DNA from: Exophiala sp. HKRS030
Taxonomy: Eukaryota > Ascomycota > Eurotiomycetes > Chaetothyriales > Herpotrichiellaceae
Direction: 5' to 3'
DNA: 64,000 bases
Assembly (NCBI GenBank): GCA_023897205.1
Contig: JAHWDD010000002.1
Location: 2,542,001 to 2,606,000 of the forward strand
Every line of letters begins with the position of its first letter. Within the stretch, counting starts at the first letter, position 1. Shown here piece after piece: positions 56,672 to 64,000 of the stretch. The position numbers and the translations under genes are program-made. The notes beneath the pieces were generated by a model. That model saw nothing but the letters and a program-made list of their open reading frames with translations. It did not search any database and was not told the origin of the DNA.

Positions 56672-58258
56672 TCAGCTATCACTATCCGAGTCTGAGTCGG
56701 GGGCCAATGCTGCAGATGTCAACTGTTGAAGATAATCTTTCCTCTCTTCAAGTTTGGAAAAGATGATCTTGTTTGTGTCGTTACTGCAATACTGTGAAAT
56801 GTCGGGGAACTCTGTGTCTCCGGAGAAGCGAGGCATGATATGCTGCTTGAAGATGTTGTACAAGCCTTTCGTAGATTCGAGTGCATGAGAATAACAGAAA
56901 GATCCAAGGGTCCAGTTCTCTTTCATGAATGCACTTCGTCTAACCTCCGACGTGATGAGGCTCTCCTGTTGGTGGAACTCGGTCATGAACTCTTCCTGGG
57001 CACTGGAGAATTTCTCAAAATTAGCCCCTTCAAGGTCATCAACATTTTGACCAGTCAACCAGTATGGGGGCCTCAACATCTCAACTGGGTGTGAACAAGC
57101 CCATTCCAATTCTATTAGCGATGTTATCTGCCCGAATTCGTTGACGAAGATGTTGCTTGGATGAAGGTCGGTGAGACGGAAGAAGAAGGGGCCACGTTTA
57201 GTCTTGGAGTTAAGAAACTGCGGCATGATAGACCTCATCTGTCCTACCACAGACATCTGTCTCCTCCCATCTATACCATCGTTCATTGAGTTTGGTTGAC
57301 AGAGGAGCCGGCTGTCATGATAGGCGAGAAGATCCAACGCGTAACTATCTGTACATTCATAGGTCCGCATGCGGGGAATGTTGGTCGAAATACCTTCATT
57401 TTCCAGGGCTTGGAGTCGGAGGGTCAACGGGCGGTTAGAGAGTGATATGAATCCCTCATTGTCAATGGTGAAAGAACCAATTCGAGCTTGAGGGATTTTC
57501 GCTAGCGAGACCATGATACGAGACAGATCCTTAAACAAGTTCTGTCGCCGTGACGAATCGCCCATGAGAGAATCAAACGTCTGATAGAGCGTCTGTCCGT
57601 CCTCAATGTACTCGAGGAGAAGATACCCTGTTTGAAGACTAGATATTTGGTTATCCTGGACAAAAGGCGACGGTAGTGGATACCTGGCTAATGTGCGAAG
57701 TTGGTTTGAGAACCATCGTCGAATCCGGCATAAAAAGGAGGTATTCTCGAGAGGTGTGAACTACTTTCTTTTAGACTTGACCTGGAAAGGCTTGTTCAGC
57801 GTGATACACTTACACTAGGTCCAGCAGGAAGACCAAAGCCTAAGAGTAAAGGGATAGGTATTTCTGGACAGCACTGGCGAATGTGGATGTAGGTAGCTGC
57901 TTCACATCGAATTTTCTCATCGACGTTGCCAGGAAAATGATCCTCTCCAATTTTGTATGGGAGAGGAATGCGGAACAAAACGCGTGTGCCCTTTCCAGTT
58001 GACCTGAACAGGAATGCATAGATTGAAACTTCCATGAACCCATTCAGACCCAGGCGAAAGCTCACACGCATTAGTTTTGACATTGAGATGTTGTGCAGCA
58101 ATCTGAAGAATCCGATGCTCATTTTCAAGAACAAAGACTATCAACTCGATCCGTCTCTTTGGATATTTGAGCATCTGGAGGACGTCATCTTCATCGCTAA
58201 GGGCTTCCGACAGCGTGATCTTCCTTCCGAGCAGTTTTAACCGTTGAGGAGGGGGCAT
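56672..58258 (-). pseudogene. APH-like kinase (phosphotransferase enzyme family) with +1 frameshift
   Basis: Two exons: 57814-58258 and 56672-57760, joined in phase 0 by GTAAGT...AAGTAG. Exon 1 has 445 nt, one more than a multiple of 3. The frame carrying SEWVHGSFNLCIPVQ (about 58000-58045) and the frame carrying RVLFRIPLPYKIGEDHFPG (about 57920-57985) are both family-typical but differ by one base, so one extra base lies at about 57985-58005. No intron can bridge this gap. C-terminal motifs are TDLHPSNIFVN (catalytic loop, D-x-x-x-x-N) and LIELEW where the metal-binding Asp is Glu. Otherwise the gene would encode about 510 aa. Either a recent pseudogene or a consensus error. Confidence 0.75.
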
Positions 58259-58901
58259 GGATGTCAAGTTTGGAAGAAAACAGCTCGATGCGAAGTGAGT
58301 GCTAAAAGGGAGGACTGCTGCAAAGAGGTAGGAGGGGTATAGGGACGTGAAGGTATGGAAAACAGGTTGCAGGAGGTTTTCGCCTAGATCGAGCAGAGTA
58401 AAGCAGACCGGGTCTGAAGCAACGACATGACGAAGTGTTCAGATCAACAGTCGATCCGAACATAGCGACATGGGAAGACAAAGTACCAGCAGAACAATGC
58501 TCTTCAACAAACAAATGAATGCGGTGTAGATGCCATAAGGCTACGTTTCTGCAGTAGTATCTCTATAGCCCGCCGGATACATTTTGGTCGATCATGTAGC
58601 TGTCACATGCAATATTCCCTTCCCACTCACCCTTGAATCACAGTGAATAAATCTACTGCCTCACTTCTATCCAGGAGGCAAATTTTTCTTTATTCAATTC
58701 CTCTTTGGGAGCTTAGTATTGTTCGCCGCGATACTTATAGAAGCATGTCAACACCATGTCGGTGAAGGTAAGGTGTAATCTGGTAAAGCCTGAAAAGCTC
58801 TCCCCTCTTTGTATCCTTCTAGTCCTAGTGCTCTTGTTTCTTCACACTATATCTCATCTTCTCATTCCAGGACTTCCCTCACGCTGAAGCTAGGCCTTAA
58901 G
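58259..58901. other. Intergenic, no gene seen
   Basis: Divergent promoter region of the APH-like gene (-) and the acidic protein gene (+). No coding sequence supported. Confidence 0.5.
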
Positions 58902-60128
58902 ATGAGTTTTCATTTCAATCTCAACAATCCAGATGACCCGTTCGGAGTCTTTGACGGTGAACTTCCTGATATTAACATGGACGAGGACGACGACGCTGCA
59001 CCCTTGGCGGCTTCCACTCCCGCCCCTGATGAGGATGCAGGCGAAAACGAAAATGAAGATTGCGAGGACGATGAAGATTATGAGGAAGATGAGGACGATG
59101 AGAACGGCGAAGACGGTAATGCCAAGTCACAACACCAAGTCCTCGAAGACCTCGAGAGTGAACTCAACGTCCTTACCCTCGATGCTGAGACCGTCATCTC
59201 CTGCCAACCTCGAGCAACACAAATTCGACTGGTCGTCAACACGCGCAAGATCTTCAACGACTACAAACAATATGGCTCAATGGCGCGGCTCAGACGCGGC
59301 ATTGAAAAGTTCTTCGAGCGTGACGACATCCGGGACGGAAAGAAACTAGAATACGCAACACTCGAAGAGGAACAGGCCAACACCGACCCAGGCCACTTTG
59401 GCGAAGTGTTCATGGTCAACGACACCGCAGATGACGACGTCCCGAAGTTCGTCGACGGTGATACCCGCACGTACAACACCGCTCATGGACCCAGATCGAA
59501 AGTCAACAAATTCCACAGCGTCGACCGGGACTACGCGGCCCTCGTCGCGACCGAACCCTGGGACCCCGTCGCCATCAACCTCAAATGGCCCGGTGTGATG
59601 CGCTGGCCTCCAGGCATCCTCGGCAAACTCGACCAGATTTTCAGTCTCGTCGACTACGAGTCTCGTGTGCGCCTCTTCCACCATGTTTCGAGGTACGGTC
59701 CCTCGCCCATCTTCCGACTCGGCATCACCGAGGACGTGCGCAGCATGTACTCTACGATCCTCGAAACGTCACAGGCCCACTACCTAGGCCTGACTCCCGA
59801 GACGAGGTCTTTTCTGCGCTCAGCGTTTGTATCCATGCGTAGCCAACCCAACGCGGCCGAGACCAGGTTGCTTTCGCAGGCATGCCAGATTGGAGAAGAC
59901 TCGGTGAACATCTTCTGGGAGGACTTCAACGCATCTAGACGAGGACACACCGCCATGAGGATCTTCATGACGGCACGGGAGATTGAAAAATCCAAAGAAG
60001 CACGGATAGCAGCTCCTCCGGCTCCCCAACATCCCGTGTGGAAGCATTTTCAGAATCGAGAGGGTCGGCGGCAGCAGCATCAGCAGCAGCAGCAGCAGAA
60101 TCCCAACATGCAGACTACACAGCGCTGA
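58902..60128 (+). CDS. Conserved-looking acidic protein of unknown function
   Basis: Intronless, 408 aa from ATG 58902 (MSFHFNLNNPDDPFGVFDG); the frame extends 31 codons upstream into likely UTR. Acidic N-terminus (residues 20-75; long E/D/N run), then a folded-looking middle with VVNTRKIFNDYKQYGSMARLRRG, WPPGILGKLDQIFSLVDYESR, FLRSAFVSMRSQPNAAETR, and SVNIFWEDFNASRRGHTAMR. The end has a CAG-repeat Gln run (RRQQHQQQQQQ, about 390-400). The middle resembles helical or homeodomain-like folds only loosely. I cannot name it. Confidence 0.65.
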   Translation: MSFHFNLNNPDDPFGVFDGELPDINMDEDDDAAPLAASTPAPDEDAGENENEDCEDDEDYEEDEDDENGEDGNAKSQHQVLEDLESELNVLTLDAETVISCQPRATQIRLVVNTRKIFNDYKQYGSMARLRRGIEKFFERDDIRDGKKLEYATLEEEQANTDPGHFGEVFMVNDTADDDVPKFVDGDTRTYNTAHGPRSKVNKFHSVDRDYAALVATEPWDPVAINLKWPGVMRWPPGILGKLDQIFSLVDYESRVRLFHHVSRYGPSPIFRLGITEDVRSMYSTILETSQAHYLGLTPETRSFLRSAFVSMRSQPNAAETRLLSQACQIGEDSVNIFWEDFNASRRGHTAMRIFMTAREIEKSKEARIAAPPAPQHPVWKHFQNREGRRQQHQQQQQQNPNMQTTQR

Positions 60129-60906
60129 CGGACGCAAACGTGAATTGGAGAGACTACAGACAGAAGTCTTACTACACAAGGAGTACACCCTGATGTAAAT
60201 CAGCCGCTGGGGAGCACCTTACAAGCGTCCGAAGAAGTGACGAAACATTCACGAGTAAAGGAAATTGAATTGTATCATCAATATGATCATACTGCACGAG
60301 ACCGTTCCCATTGCACTTTTCTTATCATTTAATCATTATAATCGTTATGTCGTGCATCAGGTCGAATGTTGCCTCCGATGTTCGTATGGTCGTTGTATCT
60401 GGCCCCCAGCTAGTTGGTAACTCATCGCAGTCTGTAGGGAGATTCGGACTGTTACTGCCGACAAAGTTGTTGTATAATGCGTCTTTAGTGTTGAAGCAGG
60501 ATCAGAATGCCCAAACATCCATTCCTCTCCGGTAACTCTTCCGTTCAGTCAACACTCGAAGCATGTTGGATTTGTGCAAGTCCCGCGCACACAAGACAAC
60601 AACTTTCACCCTCGCTTTTTCACCGCCTCTCTCTCTCTCTCAATATCCCTCCACGGCGGCGCCAACACGTGACTCTCCAGGTCCTCCTCGCCCCATGGCT
60701 GATTGACTTGTCCACCATTTTTGTAGCCTCAAAGCGTAATGGATCCACCCACTCTACGGTTTCCAGATCACTTCTTTTTCGAGTCCAAAGGTGGGGCGTC
60801 GGGTTTTTTCTCCTCGACGCCTTCTTGAGTCTTGATGATGTGTTTTGACGGCACGGCCCCTGCTCTCGTCGGTTTCCGGCCGTACACTACAGTTCTGCTC
60901 TCCGGG
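60129..60906. other. Intergenic between convergent genes
   Basis: 778 bp between two stop codons; CTCTCT-rich stretch near 60630. No coding sequence supported. Confidence 0.5.
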
Positions 60907-62536
60907 TTAGCCCGGCGCGCTTTCAACCCAGTAAATCGGAAAATCATACACGTCCTGGTAAGCATGGATTCTCGGGTTCCGGAGGCCGGCCCTCATTCGG
61001 GCAAGATAAACTTGGACTTCTGTAGGCGCCCACTGTAGCATCACACATTACACATCACGTTAGCCTCGGAAACATCGCAACCTTTCAAAGATAAGAAACA
61101 GGGCCGTGAGAGTCAACATACCCCGAGGATACTCGTAAGTAGCATCATGGTCCACCCTTCGATACCCTCTTCCCACTGGAGACGATTAAATCTTCCCAGT
61201 TCTTTGAGGTGGGGGTCCCTGGGCCAGCTGCCGATGGGCACACGGAAGCGTCGTTCCGTCACGTCCTCGAAGCCGGCGTCGCGCATGTGCTGCGCCGACT
61301 CGTCGCATATGCGGAGGCTTTTGCCAAAGGCGTCACCGGCCTCGAGGGAGACTTTGCCCCATTCCTCAAAGATGGTGCCGTCGACCGTCCCGTCTTGAGA
61401 TCTCGGCACCACAGACTGTTCGACCTGTTCGACGTAACCTCCTGGCTTGAGGTTCCTTGAAGACGGTCAGCGACGCCCGTGGAGCTGTTCAGTGTGGAAA
61501 CGGAAAAGTGACACACCTATAGACTTCATGGTAGAACGTGTCCCAGTGGGCCACACTGCCGTAGAGACCTCGCACGTGGATGAAATCGAAACTTGCTTCG
61601 GGTGAATAGATCCATTCTTCGCAACAGTCCTCGACCTATGGTTAGAAAATGTCAGGATTTTTGAGCGACGAACGTGTCTGCCGTGACGAAGTCACAAACC
61701 TCGAATGACAGATTTGTTGGAACAAATTCTGGCTGTATCGGGGATAAATCCGTCCCTATCACGATTGATTCGGGATGTTCATCGGCAAAGTCGCTACACA
61801 TAAGGGTTAACAACCATGACCTTGAAGAAAGAAACATATCGAAAAATTGCACACATTGCCCATATACCAGTTCCAGTGCCGACATCCAAAACACGCTAAG
61901 AGATAAAGTAAGTATAATGTACTTGTCTATTTCTCCATTTCCTCGAAAAAAAGTCACAAAGCATACCTGTGGAGTGGCGCCGATCGGAGCCAGATACAAT
62001 TCACCATTGAGCAACAATTTGTACAGATGGTGTCTATTGATGAGTGAGCTAGACCAACGACCGCTATCGGGTAGAATCGCTGACCCTATGTCGAGATGTT
62101 CCATTGCTTTCTCATCATTAGGACCCCTGGGAGAGAAAGTCGTCAACAAAATTGCCAATGGTCGTCGCCCGCCATATCTGGAATTCCACTCACCAGTAGG
62201 AGCCGGCGTGGTAGGCATGGTATCGTCTCCCATTCTCGTAGTGATAGTTGTAGATGCTACTCCTCAGTGATGCCAAGTCCCTGTGATACGTGTAAAATGG
62301 TGAGCAGGCACTTTCCATACATGGGAACAAAAACAGGGTTGTAAAATTTAAAACATTCGAAAGGCACATACGATTCAGTGTCATCGTCACCAAGCGCAGA
62401 ATCATTATCGAAGCCGACGTCCTGTTTTACTGATTATCAGAACGAATTTTGTCCGACCCAAGGAGCTACAAATAATTTCTTCTCGCCTTACCACTGAAAT
62501 TTGCTGGGCATTTTCGGGAAGGTTTTCATCGGCCAT
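60907..62536 (-). CDS. LaeA-like SAM-dependent methyltransferase
   Basis: Nine exons: 62492-62536, 62372-62421, 62194-62280, 61967-62126, 61855-61895, 61700-61793, 61517-61635, 61122-61455, 60907-61032, giving 351 aa. All phases agree; the 61967-62126 exon may contain an optional 48-nt intron with a weak donor (GTCAGC). Motif I is RVLDVGTGTGIWAIDFA, split over a junction. Motif II region PESIVIGTDLSPIQP, then FDFIHVRGLYGSVAHWDTF and LKPGGYVEQVEQS are typical of the LaeA-like methyltransferase family. The C-terminus GWAPTEVQVYLARMRAGL...HAYQDVYDFP is also typical. Such enzymes are often in or near secondary-metabolism genes. No nuclear signal is seen. Confidence 0.88.
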
Positions 62537-64000
62537 TCTTGAGTCGTCAACTTCTCACTTCTCAAATACGGGGCCAGTATTGGTGACAGTCAGAAAGGAA
62601 GAATCAGTTGGTTGAGGGAGCTTGGAAAGTATATCCTCCGGGGTGAACTCGTTGTAGACGTCGACAAAAGGACAAATGAACGAGAGATAACGCCACTTGG
62701 GAAAGTTACGGGTACGGATACTGGCAAAAGGAGTGCAAACTGCCGCGCGGATGCCAGCGAATCAATTCACCCGGGCCGAGGCGAACGGAATTACGTGCCA
62801 GCAGCTCGAAAAGGGGAAAAGCAGCAAGTCGGCAAAGCCAGGGTGGATGTGATTGTTTTTCTTCGAGTGTGACTGGTTCAATGCCTCGTAGCGCAGGCGG
62901 GGGAACGAGTTCCGGGCTGCGAGTCTGCGACAAGCGTGCACTGGAAGACAAAAAGGAGTTAGTATTGGCTTGGTTAGAAGGAAGCAATTAACCCGGCATG
63001 GTCTAAAATCTTAGGTGACGCTTAGCAACTTAGCAGTGAACTTGTTTAGCCGTGTAGTTATTATAGTAAAGCTGGCCTAGGCCCTCAACAATATAACTAG
63101 AAGTGAGCATAATAAATATTGGGGTTCTTAAGTATTGAATATTAAATAAACTAAAAAATGTAACAACTAATTATAAGTACTAAATAAAATACATAGATAT
63201 ACTTTCTAAAACAATTATAGTGAAAGAAAGTAAAAAATAAAGAAAGTAAGCAGCAGCTTTATTGAAAAAAATAAATTTAATAAGAGAATAAAATTAAATT
63301 TGCGGTATATTAAAATAAAGAAATTAAGAATAGTACAGATTTACTAATATACTATTTATATACTTAGTGAATATTGAGTACCTAAGAGACTTACTTTAGT
63401 AAGGAGTGTAGTCTATTGGCAGAGGGACTCTTTAAAAAAGCCGCCCTATGCAGATATGAAGGAGTGCTCAATAGAGAGCTCTATACTAGAATAGGCCAGA
63501 ATAGTTATTTTATAATCAACTATTTCATGCGTACTCAACCTTGCGTAGTGTACGTCTCCTGTCTCACGCGTCCAACATGATGTCTTCCGACATACAGCGT
63601 ACACACTCACCCACCGTAGGTGGTGAGAAGAATCACTGTCCCCTCAGCAATACTGAAGAACACCTTGTCCCCCATCTGCTGCGGTAGATGTTGAGACGGT
63701 ATCAGCGATGAGAAAAACACAATCCATTGAAGGGCGTAGCACCGTCGGCTTCCGGCTTCCATCATCATCGCTCAAATTCATTGAAGGTAATTTTGCATCA
63801 AGAATACTCCTGAAGGTCCTTTTTTTTCTCCCAGAGGAAGGATGGACCCGGAATGGGCCTATCGTGCGCTCTCTATGGCGCGCTGCCTTCTTCAGTCTTC
63901 TCGTCGTCCTACGCACCTTCAGCCCACGCCCACTTACGTGAGCGGAGGTCTGACAAGCTCGCCAGCGTCTCGCGCGGATGGACTGGGTGGACTGGATTAC
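62537..64000. other. Gene-free right edge with AT-rich RIP-like island
   Basis: 62537-63000 is ordinary intergenic sequence. About 63000-63545 is much more AT-rich than the rest of the window, full of TA-rich words (ATAAATA, AATTAAATT) and stops in all frames, as left by repeat-induced point mutation of a transposon. 63546-64000 returns to normal composition; a 91-codon frame at 63644-63916 (-) matches nothing I know. Confidence 0.55.

Noticed and set aside
63644..63916. 91-codon open frame on - near the right edge
   Set aside because: No recognisable family, no splice support and next to the AT-rich island.

Overview
The window is nuclear DNA of a filamentous ascomycete (Pezizomycotina). 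Supporting this are the many 45-165 nt spliceosomal introns with fungal donors and CTAAC/CTGAC-like branch sites, the gene families present (BRF1, U2SURP/SR140, LaeA-like methyltransferase, fungal ferric reductase, VAO-type oxidase, DUF7025-type AAA ATPase) and the spacing of genes. The family mix suggests Eurotiomycetes, perhaps a black-yeast relative (Chaetothyriales); that placement is inference. I rebuilt intron-exon structures by hand from reading frame, splice phase and family similarity.

Left part (1-30 kb). A partial 3' end is followed by the splicing factor SR140/U2SURP (-), a heavily decayed glucuronoyl esterase (CE15) pseudogene (+), a secreted M28-like protein (+), a fungal transcription factor (+), an SDR (-), then an alpha/beta hydrolase, a GST and a type-B carboxylesterase (all +). 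The housekeeping gene BRF1 (+) comes next, then three conserved fungal genes on the minus strand: a 119-aa membrane microprotein, an acidic nuclear-type protein and a one-TM protein. A five-exon SANT/Myb-like gene (+) with a GC-AG intron closes this part.

Middle (30-46 kb). Two tandem BTB-type genes (+), a 2.4-kb spacer with a tRNA-like gene, a GPI-anchored fasciclin protein (-) and a nine-exon ferric reductase (+). The last two are divergent, and the region between them holds a strong palindrome carrying four overlapping copies of the iron-regulator GATA site ATCWGATAA. A 726-aa conserved membrane protein follows (+).

Right part (45.8-64 kb) is more accessory: a VAO-family FAD oxidase (-) with a second GC-AG intron, a DHA1 drug/H+ antiporter (-), a DUF7025/AAA ATPase (+) convergent at only 15 bp with an NLR-like gene whose NTPase domain lacks a P-loop (-), an APH-like kinase gene with a +1 frameshift (-), an unknown acidic protein (+) and a ten-segment LaeA-like methyltransferase (-). 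The window ends in an AT-rich, gene-free, RIP-like island.

The most notable items are the iron-GATA palindrome beside the ferric reductase, the AAA / NLR-like convergent pair (possible allorecognition or defence locus; inference), the two GC-AG introns, and the broken genes (CE15, APH-like, and the 5' end of the NLR-like gene).
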